Source: Oscillatoriales cyanobacterium SM2_2_1 (GTDB taxonomy: Bacteria; Cyanobacteriota; Cyanobacteriia; Pseudanabaenales; Pseudanabaenaceae). Taken from it: a stretch of DNA of 64,000 bases. This document shows, piece after piece, positions 43,287 to 53,640 of this stretch. Location of the stretch: positions 1 through 64,000 of the forward strand of contig JAAUUH010000001.1 of assembly GCA_012031145.1 (NCBI GenBank), in the 5' to 3' direction. The translations under genes were made by a program, and so were the position numbers. Under the pieces are notes generated by a model. It searched no databases. It was given only the letters and a program-made list of their open reading frames with translations, and was not told the DNA's origin. How positions within the stretch are numbered: position 1 is the stretch's first letter; every line of letters starts with the position of its first letter.

Positions 43287-45881
43287 ATGACCATGGTGCA
43301 GACACGGCGTGAAAGCCTCGTCCGGCGAGTATTGGTGGGTCTGGCCCTCAGTGTGGTGCTGTTGACCACGGCAACGATGCTGCTGCTATCGCTAGAATAT
43401 TTTGACTTGGGCGATCGCGCGGCCATGGTTGTGCGTATTGCCGTAACGATTCTGTTCCTTGGTCTGGGAGCCGGCACCTACGTGGCGTTTGCCATTACCC
43501 GTAGCATCCAACCTTCCCTGGCTGAGTTATCGCGAGTTGCCGAAGCGATTTCAGGTGGCGACTTGCGGGTGCGGGCAATCCTAGACCGCTATGACGAACT
43601 AGGGCAGTTCACGGCCGTGTTTAACCGCATGGCGGAGCAGTTGGAATCTAAAACTGCCAAGCTGGAGGCACGGGATATTCAGTTTGCCCTCCAGTCCCTC
43701 GATCAGGTATTGGTCAACACCACCGATCAGGCCAAACTGATGCAGAGCAGCTTGGAAAAAGTTTGTCAGCTCACCAATGCCCAGTTGGGCAGCATTTACC
43801 TTTGGCACGCGGAAAACAACAAGCTCGGGCTGGCGGCGGAATGGGGTGGGCGCACCCAGCCCCAAGCCCAAGACATCACCCTTGGAGAAGGGATGATCGG
43901 CCAGGCCGCCCAATTAGGGGAGCCCATTGTTTGGGAGGGACAGCCCAGCCAGCCCCTGGTCTATCGCACTCCGGCGGGAGACCTAGTGCCCCAAAGCTTG
44001 GCGGCGGTGCCCCTGATGCTCAAGCGCAGTCTGATTGGGGTTTTATTTTTGGGCAGCTTGACCTCATTTTCGGCCCAGAGCCGCAACCTCCTTAAATCCA
44101 TTGACCGCCGTCTGGCCACGGCGATCGCCAATGCCCAAAGTGTGGAAACCATTGCCCGGCAGCGGGAAGAACTGACTACCGTATTTGAACAACTGGCCGA
44201 TGGTGTCCTCCTGAGTGATCCCGCCGGTCGCATTCTCAAGATCAACTCCGCCGGTCGGGCCATGCTGGGGTTTCCTGAGGGGAATGATGCCCTGGGGCGC
44301 GCCTCACCGGTGGTGGCCAAATCCCTCGCGGAGGTGATCAAGCAATTTGATATTCGCAATCCCGATGGTGTGCCCTTGGCGCTGAGCGATCTGGTGATTT
44401 TTCAAGCCATGGCCCATAACACCGTGGTGGAGTCCCAAATGTTGCTGTGTCGCCCCGACGGTCGAGAAGTGATTCTCAGCACTAAGGCCGCTCCCTTGGT
44501 GGGTACAGAATCGGAGTTAATGGGCAGCGTTATGATTGTGCGGGATGTGACGGAGGAGCGCAACCGGGACACGGTGATGCAGGAAACCAACCGGATCATG
44601 ATCGAGCAGCAGAAACGGATGAGCATCCTCCAACGGCTGACCAACCTGATTAACCAGCAACTGCAAGACCTGAATGTATTGCTGGAGTCCATTGTCGAAG
44701 CCACCAGCGATGCGATCGCCTGGGTGGAAATTTGCATCTTGGCCCTGTTTGATGCCCCCAAGCAACATCTGGTATTTTCGGCGACCCGTGGGCTGCCTGC
44801 CAACTTTCTTCCCCTCGACGGCTATACCCTCGACCAGGAGAACCTACTGGCCCGGGTCTTTCGGGAGGGCATTCCCATTGAAATCAAAAATGGGGAGGCG
44901 ATTTTAGTAGACGATCTACCTGTGCAAAGCGCCCTTTGCGTCCCGATTGAATCCAATCGTTCCGGGCGGCTTGGGGTACTGGCCATTGCCCATACCACCC
45001 TTTCCCGCGCCAGTTCCCGCGAGGATTCCAATCTCCTGGCATCCTTTGGCGTTCAGGCGGCGATCGCCATTGGCAATGCCCAACTGATCAACCAAATCGA
45101 GGCCCAAAACGCCCAGCTCATGGAGGCCACCCAGCTTAAAAGTCAGTTTCTGGCTAACATGAGCCACGAACTCCGCACCCCGATGAATGCCATTATCGGC
45201 TTCTCTCAAGTTTTGCTGCGGCAGCGCCGCGACCCCCTCACACCGGCCCAGTTGGATATGGTGGAGCGGATTTTACGCAACGGCAAAAGTCTTTTAGAGC
45301 TGATCAACGACATCCTTGACCTATCTAAAATTGAAGCCGGTCATATGGAGCCACAACCGGAATATTTCCATGTCAATGAGCTCATCACCTATGCTTGCGA
45401 AAGTCTCCAACCCCTCGCCGCCACCAAATCCCTCGACTTCTCGTTCGAGAATGACCTCGGCAACTGCACCATCTACCAAGACCCCCTACGTCTTAAGCAG
45501 GTGCTGAACAACCTTATTTCCAACGCCATTAAGTTTACCGATCACGGCAGCGTTTCAGTGCATCTCAAATCTTGGGAGCATGATCGGATTGCCATTGCCG
45601 TGCAAGACACCGGTATCGGAATTGACTCAGAATATCAGCGGGCCATTTTTGAGCAGTTTCGCCAAGTCGATCAATCCTCCACCCGCCGCTACGGCGGCAC
45701 TGGTTTGGGGCTGTCCATTACGGAGCAACTGGTGCACCTTATGGGTGGCGAAATTATTGTTGCCAGTGAAGTTGGTGTTGGCTCCACCTTTACGGCTGTT
45801 CTGCCGGTTCGCTTTCCGTCCGGTTCAGATTTGGATCAAGCTCCGGTTTCTGAGCCCGAAAGGATGATTCCGTTCCCCTAA
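43287..45881 (+). CDS. Sensor histidine kinase, HAMP-GAF-PAS-GAF-HisKA-HATPase
   Basis: FLANMSHELRTPMNAIIGFSQ; NNLISNAIKFT; DTGIGID; GGTGLGLSI. Confidence 0.93.
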   Translation: MTMVQTRRESLVRRVLVGLALSVVLLTTATMLLLSLEYFDLGDRAAMVVRIAVTILFLGLGAGTYVAFAITRSIQPSLAELSRVAEAISGGDLRVRAILDRYDELGQFTAVFNRMAEQLESKTAKLEARDIQFALQSLDQVLVNTTDQAKLMQSSLEKVCQLTNAQLGSIYLWHAENNKLGLAAEWGGRTQPQAQDITLGEGMIGQAAQLGEPIVWEGQPSQPLVYRTPAGDLVPQSLAAVPLMLKRSLIGVLFLGSLTSFSAQSRNLLKSIDRRLATAIANAQSVETIARQREELTTVFEQLADGVLLSDPAGRILKINSAGRAMLGFPEGNDALGRASPVVAKSLAEVIKQFDIRNPDGVPLALSDLVIFQAMAHNTVVESQMLLCRPDGREVILSTKAAPLVGTESELMGSVMIVRDVTEERNRDTVMQETNRIMIEQQKRMSILQRLTNLINQQLQDLNVLLESIVEATSDAIAWVEICILALFDAPKQHLVFSATRGLPANFLPLDGYTLDQENLLARVFREGIPIEIKNGEAILVDDLPVQSALCVPIESNRSGRLGVLAIAHTTLSRASSREDSNLLASFGVQAAIAIGNAQLINQIEAQNAQLMEATQLKSQFLANMSHELRTPMNAIIGFSQVLLRQRRDPLTPAQLDMVERILRNGKSLLELINDILDLSKIEAGHMEPQPEYFHVNELITYACESLQPLAATKSLDFSFENDLGNCTIYQDPLRLKQVLNNLISNAIKFTDHGSVSVHLKSWEHDRIAIAVQDTGIGIDSEYQRAIFEQFRQVDQSSTRRYGGTGLGLSITEQLVHLMGGEIIVASEVGVGSTFTAVLPVRFPSGSDLDQAPVSEPERMIPFP

Positions 45882-46446
45882 GCAAGCGATCAATATTGCT
45901 GCGATGGGTCCAAAAAATATAGCTGCCGCCCACCACGGCAAACACCTTGAACACTGGGGAATCGCTCACAACAATCATTAGCGCCATCGTGGCGATCGCC
46001 GCCACCAAGGAACTCAGGGACACAATCCGACTCAGGGTCATCGTCACTAACCAACACCCTAAAGCCCCAAGTGCCACCTGCCACTGCAGCACCAACAGCA
46101 CGCCCAGACCCGTAGCCACCGATTTACCGCCCCTAAAGCCCAGCCACACTGGACAGCTATGACCCAGCAGGGCCGCCATAGCGGCCCCCACAACCCAGAA
46201 ATCAAAGGGTAAATCTGCTCCGGTCACCCCAAGCCGCTGCATTAAACCCACTGCCAGCGCTCCCTTGAGCAAGTCCACCGTAAACACCCCCGCTCCCGCT
46301 GCCTTTCCCACCGTGCGCCAGATATTGGTCGCCCCCGTCGAGCCGGAGCCATGTTCGCGAATGTCAATGCCGGCCCATTTGCCCACCAGATAACCAGTGG
46401 GAATTGAACCTAGCCCGTAGGCGATCGCCAGCCAGAGGAAGTTCAT
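45790..46446 (-). CDS. plsY: Glycerol-3-phosphate acyltransferase PlsY
   Basis: GLGSIPTGYLVGKWAGIDIREHGSGSTGATNIWRTVG; GHSCPVWLGFRGGKSVATGLG. Confidence 0.93.
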   Translation of the reverse strand: MNFLWLAIAYGLGSIPTGYLVGKWAGIDIREHGSGSTGATNIWRTVGKAAGAGVFTVDLLKGALAVGLMQRLGVTGADLPFDFWVVGAAMAALLGHSCPVWLGFRGGKSVATGLGVLLVLQWQVALGALGCWLVTMTLSRIVSLSSLVAAIATMALMIVVSDSPVFKVFAVVGGSYIFWTHRSNIDRLLRGTESSFRAQKPELDPNLNRTESEPAEQP

Positions 46447-46463
46447 AAATTTCTATTGGTGCC

Positions 46464-46667
46464 CTAGTCAATGGAAATGGACTGGGGCCCCGCAGCCGAT
46501 GGTGGTGCACCGGGTGGGTCGATTTTGGCCCCTTGCTGCTCCAGCCAAGACTTGAGCGGATCTTGGGCCAAATCTAGGCGCAGGAGCCCGGCTACAAAGC
46601 CACCACAAAACGCTACCGGTTGGCGTAGCAATTCCTCAAAAATGGGTTTGAGTTCATCCATAGTCAA
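46464..46667 (-). CDS. Small hypothetical protein
   Basis: MDELKPIFEELLRQPVAFCGGFVAGLLRLDLAQDPLKSWLEQQG. Confidence 0.6.
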   Translation of the reverse strand: MTMDELKPIFEELLRQPVAFCGGFVAGLLRLDLAQDPLKSWLEQQGAKIDPPGAPPSAAGPQSISID

Positions 46668-46851
46668 TGTTCCTCAATAGTTCTGTAGCTTTACAGTCGC
46701 CCCTAAAATTGTACATCCCCCACGCGAGGTGACGCACAGCCCCCATGGGGCCTGGCTGACAGACAACAAGTTTTTTTGCAACCCCCAAATCCGTCCTTTG
46801 ACCCAGGTATGCCAGCCGCGGATCGGGTTAGGATGAAATTAAAAATATCTT

Positions 46852-46980
46852 ATGGCTATGCCGTCTACGCCCACCCCCCCACCCCGGCCCCCGGAACCTA
46901 TTCTGTGCCCCCACTGCCAGCGCACTGCCACGAATGGCATCAAGTGCCAAGGCATCTGCGTTGCTGACAGCAGTTATTAG
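46852..46980 (+). CDS. 42-aa CxxC...CxxxC small protein
   Basis: Hand translation MAMPSTPTPPPRPPEPILCPHCQRTATNGIKCQGICVADSSY. Confidence 0.5.
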   Translation: MAMPSTPTPPPRPPEPILCPHCQRTATNGIKCQGICVADSSY

Positions 46981-47022
46981 GAGTTATTAGTTAGGATGGA
47001 TAGAATTTGAGGCCTACCTAAT

Positions 47023-47310
47023 ATGGATCGTGACCAAGTTCAGCACATTGCCCACCTGGCCCGTTTACACCTCACGGAGACTGAGGCTGAGGCTTTTACG
47101 GAGCAATTGGGGCGAATTGTGACCTATTTTGAGCAACTGAGGGAGCTTGACCCACTTTTAGAAAACGTCGAGCCAACCACCCGCGCCATTGAAATGGTAA
47201 ATGTGTCACGCCCGGATGTTTTGCAGCCCGAGGGCGATCGTGAAGCCTTACTCGACTGTGCCCCAGACCGCGAGGGAGAATTTTTCCGGGTGCCACGGTT
47301 GATTGGCTAG
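47023..47310 (+). CDS. gatC: Asp/Glu-tRNA amidotransferase subunit C
   Basis: VQHIAHLARLHLTETEAEAFTEQLGRIVTYFEQL...NVSRPDVLQPE. Confidence 0.93.
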   Translation: MDRDQVQHIAHLARLHLTETEAEAFTEQLGRIVTYFEQLRELDPLLENVEPTTRAIEMVNVSRPDVLQPEGDREALLDCAPDREGEFFRVPRLIG

Positions 47311-47423
47311 TGATGGGCTAGGAATAGGAATGTTTCCCATGCCTTTCAATGTGTTGCCAAGTGATGCCAAGATATTATTCCTAAGGGCAATTTCAGTTCC
47401 GTAGTCCGCAGGAGCATGAGCTG

Positions 47424-48210
47424 AGCAAGGTCTTAGCTATTGCGTTAATTCAGCTTATTGTGTCTTCCACATTTTTCGCCCAACCTTTTACTGGCGCAAA
47501 TCCTCCCCTATCTTCCTGCCAAATTCATTTCCAAGAACTAGGCATCAAAGGCTCTATGATTCCTCTCGGACTGAATTCGGGTGCAACTTGCGAGCACAAC
47601 CAGCGATTCCTATCTGCTTCCACCTTCAAGATTCTCAAGGCTTTGATTGGATTAGAAACAAAAGTCATTCCCAGTTCAAAGACGATTCCCCCCTGGATGG
47701 GGTGACCCAATCCATTCCAGAATGAAACCAGGATCGGGACATCGCAGTGGTTTTTAGTTTTCTGCAATCTGTGCGATTAAATCCTCGCCCAAAGCATTGG
47801 CCATTCCAGGATACAAGCCTGCGTTGGAACAGTCGGCTACGGCAAAAAAATATTGGTACAGAGAAAGACCTTGATCGGTTTTGGCTGGAAAAACCATCAA
47901 CCATTGGCCCTTGCAACAGATCGTTTTTTCAAAAGACGTCTAGAGAAAAATTACCCTTTTCTTGGGATGCTATTTCAACTGTTAAAAATATGATGGCGAT
48001 TGAGAGAAGCAATTTCCATGCAATGGAGTGAAAATCGGCTGGGTTGGCGGTGGTACCGACAAATCCCAAATTGGTTGGCATGTTGGCTATTTAGAAAAAG
48101 AAATCCATGCCCACCTTTTTGCTACTAACATAGACATAAACAAAAATGCCAATCACGCAAGTTGTAAAAAGGTGACATACGGATGCCTCAAAACCCTCGG
48201 ATATCTGTAA
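47424..48210 (+). pseudogene. Decayed class D (OXA-type) beta-lactamase
   Basis: Motifs in order across frames: SASTFKILKALIGLE; WDGVTQSIPEWNQDRDIAVVF; LAQSIGHSRIQACVGTVGYGKK; NIGTEKDLDRFWLEKP; REKLPFSWDAISTVKNMM; KIGWVGGGTDKSQIGWHVGYLEK..FATNIDI. Confidence 0.85.
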
Positions 48211-48291
48211 GTTCTAGGGAGCGCACAGGCAATCACTGACTGGTCTTTGGACTGGGAACGGATGATCTAGTATGGCAGCAAATTAAGGTGG

Positions 48292-49410
48292 GTGAGTTTA
48301 ACCGGTATGGAATTTATACTCGATGGGCGTTGCCCGGAGACTGGAGCCCGAGCAGGCCGGTGGGTGACGCCCCACGGAGTGGTGGAAACGCCGCGCTTTA
48401 TGCCGGTCGGCACGCTGGCCAATGTCAAAACCCTGACGCCGGATCAGGTGGCGGACTGTGGTGCTCAGATGGTCTTAGCTAACACCTACCACCTCCATTT
48501 ACAACCTGGGGAAGACCTAGTGGCAGCCGCAGGGGGACTGCACCGATTTATGCAGTGGTCGGGGCCGATTTTGACCGATTCTGGCGGTTTTCAGGTGTTT
48601 AGCCTGAGTGATATTCGCGAAATTTCTGACCATGGGGTGGAGTTTCGCTCCCCCCGCGATGGGCAACTGCTGACCTTGACACCGGAGAAGTCGATCACGA
48701 TTCAAAATGACCTCGGGGCCGATGTGATCATGGCCTTTGATGAATGTGCTCCCTATCCCGCAACCTACGCCCAGATTGCATCGGCGAGCGATCGCACAAC
48801 CCGATGGCTGGAGCGGTGCCTCCGGGCCCATCAGCGCCCTCGGGATCAATCCCTGTTTGGCATCGTTCAGGGGGGGATATTTTTGGATTTGCGGCAACAA
48901 TCGGCGCGGGAGTTGGTAGCCTTTGATCTGCCGGGCTATGCCATTGGCGGCGTAAGTGTCGGGGAACCGCCGGAGTTGATTGCCAAAATTGTGCAGGCGA
49001 CCACACCTTTGTTGCCGGAGCATAAGCCCCGTTATCTCATGGGGGTGGGTACCCACCGGGAGATGGTGCAGGCCGTGGCGGCGGGTATGGATTTATTTGA
49101 CTGTGTGATTCCAACTCGGTTGGCCCGTCATGGCATGGCAGTGGTGGGGGGCGATCGCTGGAATATGAAAAACAATCGCTTTCGACGGGAGCTGGGGCCG
49201 CTGGATTCCTCCTGCCCGTGCTACACCTGCCAGCATTTTTCCATCGCCTACCTTAGCCATTTGGTGCGATCGCAGGAAGCGCTGGGGGCAACGTTGCTGG
49301 CGATCCATAACCTGACAGAGTTGATCCGGCTAACGGAGCGAATGCGGCGGGCAATTTTGGCGGGCACCTTTGCGGTTGAATTTGGGGCATGGCTCAATGA
49401 CGGGGCTTAG
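48292..49410 (+). CDS. tgt: Queuine tRNA-ribosyltransferase
   Basis: [49 protein letters not shown]. Confidence 0.95.
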   Translation: MSLTGMEFILDGRCPETGARAGRWVTPHGVVETPRFMPVGTLANVKTLTPDQVADCGAQMVLANTYHLHLQPGEDLVAAAGGLHRFMQWSGPILTDSGGFQVFSLSDIREISDHGVEFRSPRDGQLLTLTPEKSITIQNDLGADVIMAFDECAPYPATYAQIASASDRTTRWLERCLRAHQRPRDQSLFGIVQGGIFLDLRQQSARELVAFDLPGYAIGGVSVGEPPELIAKIVQATTPLLPEHKPRYLMGVGTHREMVQAVAAGMDLFDCVIPTRLARHGMAVVGGDRWNMKNNRFRRELGPLDSSCPCYTCQHFSIAYLSHLVRSQEALGATLLAIHNLTELIRLTERMRRAILAGTFAVEFGAWLNDGA

Positions 49411-49720
49411 GCTAGGGCTGCTGGTATGCCTGTGGGTCTTGCTGATGGGGGTGGCAATTTTTGCAACCCAAAATCAGGAGTTGGTGACCGTGCACTTCCT
49501 CTATGCCGAGTCAATTCGGGTTCCCTTGGGGTTGGTGCTGATCGGTTTTGGCGGCGGCGGTGGGGTGTTGTGGGCCCTTGGTGCACTGGGGCGATCGCCT
49601 CAAATTGCCGTTCCCGCTCAAAAAATTACCCCGCCTGGGGAACCCGTGCGCGATCGCCCAAAACCCAGTCCTAGGATAGTCAACGACTGGGACGAGGGAC
49701 TAGATGACGACTGGGGATGA
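49397..49720 (+). CDS. LapA-domain (DUF1049) membrane protein
   Basis: [43 protein letters not shown]. Confidence 0.75.
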   Translation: MTGLRLGLLVCLWVLLMGVAIFATQNQELVTVHFLYAESIRVPLGLVLIGFGGGGGVLWALGALGRSPQIAVPAQKITPPGEPVRDRPKPSPRIVNDWDEGLDDDWG

Positions 49721-49741
49721 GCCACAAATTAGGATTACAGC

Positions 49742-51019
49742 TTAGGTTTGCAGCCAGGTATGCACCCATTGGCACGCCGCCGCGCGATCGCCCATGGGTA
49801 GGGTTCCATCTAGGACAGCGGCGCGAAGCTGCCAAAGGACGGTGCCCATGGCCTTACCCCTAGGGCAACCCAAGGCAATCAGGTCGTGGCCGGTGAGGGG
49901 CGCAGCTACATGGCGATAGGTGCTCAGGTAGCGCCAAACCGCCGGTCGCCATTGGAGCGATTGCCCCGTCAGCAAAAGGGTCGGGATGGAGCAGTTTTGC
50001 AACCACAGCACCACCTGACTGGGGCTGTGGGGTGGAGTGGCGTCCATGAGGCGCTGACAGTCCCGGAGGTCGCTGAGCCATGGGGGTGGAAAGTTCCGCT
50101 CCAAATCCGTGGGGGATGCGGTTAAAGCCGCTGCTGGCAAACCCGCCAGCACCCAGCGGCCGATTAGATCCGCCAGCTCTTCCTGGGGAGTAAAGTACCG
50201 CTGCCAGCGCCGGAGCCGACTTACACCCCGGGTAAAGTTTTGGGGTAAGGCTAGGTGGGGATGGAAGCAGCGCAGCGCTCCGAGGGATGCCAAACCGGTA
50301 AAGATCTTTGCGGCGCGGGGCTCCCGGGCACAGTAGGTCAGTTCCGCCCGCAGACGACTGCCCCCCAAACCCACAAAATCATCGCTGGCAAGGGTGGTAT
50401 GGATTTCGGTAAGGGCTTCCGGGGCGATCGCCAGTCCCAAACGTACCGCAAACCGCACCGCCCGAAAAATCCGCCGGGGATCTTCCCTAAAACTGCCGGC
50501 CCGCAGCGGTCGCAGTATTTTGAACCTTAAATCGGCCAATCCCCCAAAACGATCCACTACCTCGGGCTCCGCCCCCGCCAACACTGCCGGGGTCAGGGCG
50601 ATCGCGAGGGCATTGATCGTAAAGTCCCGCCGTGCCAGATCCTGCCACAGGGATGCGGCACAAACCTGGGGATTGGCCCCCGGATAGGCATAGGTTTCTT
50701 GGCGGGCCGTGGCCAGGTCGAGGGTGAATTCGGGGAACAGTAACTCGGCGGTTTGAAATTTTTCGTGGCGCACCAGCCGACAGCCCATCTCCTCGCCCAA
50801 AGCCCAATCCAGCGCCACAGCCAGATGGATGCCCGCCTGTTCGCCCCCAGCAACTACCAGATCCAGATCCGTTGGGGGCCCAGGGGTATGGCCCAAGACC
50901 CAATCCCGGACGATGCCGCCGATCGCATAAAGTTCGGTCTTTTGATCTTGGGCGATCGCCACCGCTTGGGTCAGCACCTGCCGCTGCGTCGCCGAAAACC
51001 ACAGCCCAAAGTGCGTCAT
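49742..51019 (-). CDS. CCA-adding / poly(A)-type tRNA nucleotidyltransferase
   Basis: LYAIGGIVRDWVLGHTPGPPTDLDLVV; RRDFTINALAI; FREDPRRIFRAVRFAVRL. Confidence 0.92.
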   Translation of the reverse strand: MTHFGLWFSATQRQVLTQAVAIAQDQKTELYAIGGIVRDWVLGHTPGPPTDLDLVVAGGEQAGIHLAVALDWALGEEMGCRLVRHEKFQTAELLFPEFTLDLATARQETYAYPGANPQVCAASLWQDLARRDFTINALAIALTPAVLAGAEPEVVDRFGGLADLRFKILRPLRAGSFREDPRRIFRAVRFAVRLGLAIAPEALTEIHTTLASDDFVGLGGSRLRAELTYCAREPRAAKIFTGLASLGALRCFHPHLALPQNFTRGVSRLRRWQRYFTPQEELADLIGRWVLAGLPAAALTASPTDLERNFPPPWLSDLRDCQRLMDATPPHSPSQVVLWLQNCSIPTLLLTGQSLQWRPAVWRYLSTYRHVAAPLTGHDLIALGCPRGKAMGTVLWQLRAAVLDGTLPMGDRAAACQWVHTWLQT

Positions 51020-51022
51020 CCC

Positions 51023-51846
51023 CTAAAACCGCACCCCATCATTCAGCTTGCCACTGCGAAACCCCTCCAGATCTAGGGTGATGCTCTGGAAGCCGAACTG
51101 GCGAAACGCCGCCGTCAATTCCGGCAGATCAAAAAATTGCACAAATTCCCCTAGGCGATCGCCCGACACCTCAATTTTGGCTGTTTCCCCCAGCGATCGC
51201 ACCCGCAAATCCCCACGCCAGCCCCGTTGTCGCAGATAGGACTCCGCTGCGCCCACCCGTTGCAATTTAGCTACCGTGATGGTCTCCCCGTAGGGAAAGC
51301 GAGAACTCAGGCAGGGCTGGGCCGGCTTATCCCACCACGGCAATCCCAAAAGCCGTGAAATCATCCGCACCTCCAGCTTGGTGATGCCCACCTCCGCTAG
51401 GGGCGATCGCACCCCCCGCTCCTGGGCCGCCTGAATCCCGGGACGGTAATCGTGGAGGTCATCGGCATTCAAGCCATCCACCAAATAGGCATAGCCCCAG
51501 GCCTGGGCCAGGGGTCGCAATGTATCGTGCAGCTCGCTTTGCAAAAGTAACATCGGTTCACTGGGTTCGCCGCATAATTGGGGTTTTCCAGCTCATGGGT
51601 GGTCACCACCTCGTGGCGCATCCCAATAACCTGCGCTTGGGACTTGGCCGCAGCTAAATCCTCCGGCAGCAACGAGGGCGACTGGGCGGTCACCGCCACC
51701 ATGCGATCGCCAAGGACGGCAAAGGCAACTTGGGCCACGAGGGTACTGTCAATTCCGCCGGAATAGGCCACCAGCACCCGCCCGGATTCCCTCAGCAAAG
51801 CTCGTAGCTGCTCATATTTTGCTTGGGTGGATGGATCCAGAGTCAT
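51023..51846 (-). CDS. larE: LarE-family ATP-dependent sulfurtransferase, frameshifted near 51538-51540
   Basis: VLVAYSGGIDSTLVAQVA; NPVNRCYFCK; one base restores CYFCKSELHDTLRPLA. Confidence 0.88.
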
Positions 51847-52020
51847 AGGTATGGTTAGGAATTCACAATTTCTATCATATAGATTAGATTCCGACAGCAG
51901 AGTTTTTAGGAACGTCGGTCTGGGGCTAACCGTAGCCAGCTAGATGATTTTACAATTTTCATTGGCTCGTTTTAAGGATGCCCTTTATACTTAACTCTTG
52001 CGTTATTAGGAATTCCCCCC

Positions 52021-53316
52021 TTGATTGAGCGTTACACCCACCCCGCCATGGGAGCCCTCTGGACTGAGGAGGCCAAATACCAAACTTGGCTGCAAGTCGA
52101 GATCGCCGTTTGCGAAGCCCAAGCAGAGTTAGGTTACATTCCCGCGGCGGCAGTGGAAGAAATTAAAGCCAAAGCCCAATTTTCCGCCCAGCGAATTCAG
52201 GAACTTGAGTCCGAGGTGCGCCACGATGTAATTGCTTTTTTAACCAATGTCAATGAGCATGTCGGTGCCGCAGGGCGCTTCATTCACTTGGGGTTAACCA
52301 GTTCCGATATTCTCGACACCGCCCTCGCCCTCCAACTGGTGCAGAGTCTGCAACTGATTCAGTTCCAGGTCGAGATCCTCAGCCAAACCCTGCGCTACCA
52401 AGCCCAACAGCATCGCCACACCTTGATGGCCGGACGAACCCACGGCATCCATGCCGAACCGATCACCTTTGGCTTCAAGCTCGCCGGATGGCTGGCAGAA
52501 CTTCTGCGCCACCGCGATCGCCTGACTGTTCTATCAAAGCGCATCGCCGTCGGTAAAATTTCCGGGGCCGTTGGCACCTATGCCCACCTTGACCCCCAAG
52601 TGGAGGCAATCGCCTGCCGCAACCTGGGATTGATGCCCGACTGTGCCTCGACCCAAGTGATTTCCCGCGATCGCCATGCCGAATTCACCCAAACCCTAGC
52701 GCTGATTGGAGCTAGCATTGAGCGATTTGCCGTTGAGATCCGCAACCTACAACGCACCGATGTTCTGGAGGTGGAGGAGTTCTTTGCCCAGGGACAAAAG
52801 GGATCTTCAGCCATGCCCCACAAGCGCAACCCCATTCGCTCCGAGCGGTTAACCGGCATGGCCCGGATGCTGCGCGGTTATGCCAGCACGATGATCGAAA
52901 ATGTTGCCCTTTGGCATGAGCGGGACATTTCCCATAGTGCCGCCGAGCGGGTTATGCTGCCCGATGCCTGCATTGTGCTGCACTTCATGCTTACAGAAAT
53001 TAACGACTTGATGCAGCATTTGCTCATCCATCCTGAGAACATGGCACAAAACCTGTTTTGTTACGGCGGCGTGGTGTTTAGCCAGCAGGTATTGCTGGCC
53101 TTGGTGGATAAAGGTCTGAGCCGAGAAGAAAGCTATGCCATTGTTCAGGGAGCCGCTATGGCGGCATGGAATCGTGCCGATGGGAACTTCCGCGCCCAAA
53201 TCAGCCAAGATCCCCAGGCGCGATCGCTCTTGACAGCGGCGGAATTAGACCAATGCTTTGACCCCCAGCGCCACCTTAAGAACCTCGACACCATCTACCA
53301 GCGCCTCGGCATTTAG
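52021..53316 (+). CDS. purB: Adenylosuccinate lyase, TTG start
   Basis: MERYTHPAMGALW-like start; GRTHGIHAEPITFG; QKGSSAMPHKRNPIRSERLTG. Confidence 0.96.
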   Translation: MIERYTHPAMGALWTEEAKYQTWLQVEIAVCEAQAELGYIPAAAVEEIKAKAQFSAQRIQELESEVRHDVIAFLTNVNEHVGAAGRFIHLGLTSSDILDTALALQLVQSLQLIQFQVEILSQTLRYQAQQHRHTLMAGRTHGIHAEPITFGFKLAGWLAELLRHRDRLTVLSKRIAVGKISGAVGTYAHLDPQVEAIACRNLGLMPDCASTQVISRDRHAEFTQTLALIGASIERFAVEIRNLQRTDVLEVEEFFAQGQKGSSAMPHKRNPIRSERLTGMARMLRGYASTMIENVALWHERDISHSAAERVMLPDACIVLHFMLTEINDLMQHLLIHPENMAQNLFCYGGVVFSQQVLLALVDKGLSREESYAIVQGAAMAAWNRADGNFRAQISQDPQARSLLTAAELDQCFDPQRHLKNLDTIYQRLGI

Positions 53317-53449
53317 GGAAGCACGATCAGGGGATTGCCATCAGGAAACCCCGCATCCTAATTAGATGCTAGGGGCTGACATCACCTTAATAATTAGCTC
53401 GAGCAGTCGGTTGAACTAACCCGCTATCAAAAATGTTGAATTGTGCATG

Positions 53450-53545
53450 TATAGTCAATTTAATTAAGAGCGACACAATTATAGTTGTTTTGAGTACTAT
53501 TACTCCCCTCGCCCCTTATGGGAGAGGGGCTGGGGGTGAGGGCGA
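53450..53545 (+). repeat. 96-bp interspersed repeat, copy B
   Basis: Near identical to 12347-12442. Confidence 0.9.
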
Positions 53546-53640
53546 GATTGTCTCAAATAAATCTGAAATAGCTATAAGCTTAGTATACGGTCGAGTGCAG
53601 TGATTTATCAGCTATTTCTTCGATACTCACAAAGTAATTT

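Noticed and set aside
38670-48210. BlaI/M56 pair as regulator of the class D beta-lactamase pseudogene
   Set aside because: They lie about 8 kb apart with many unrelated genes between, and a PetR/PetP-type assignment fits better.
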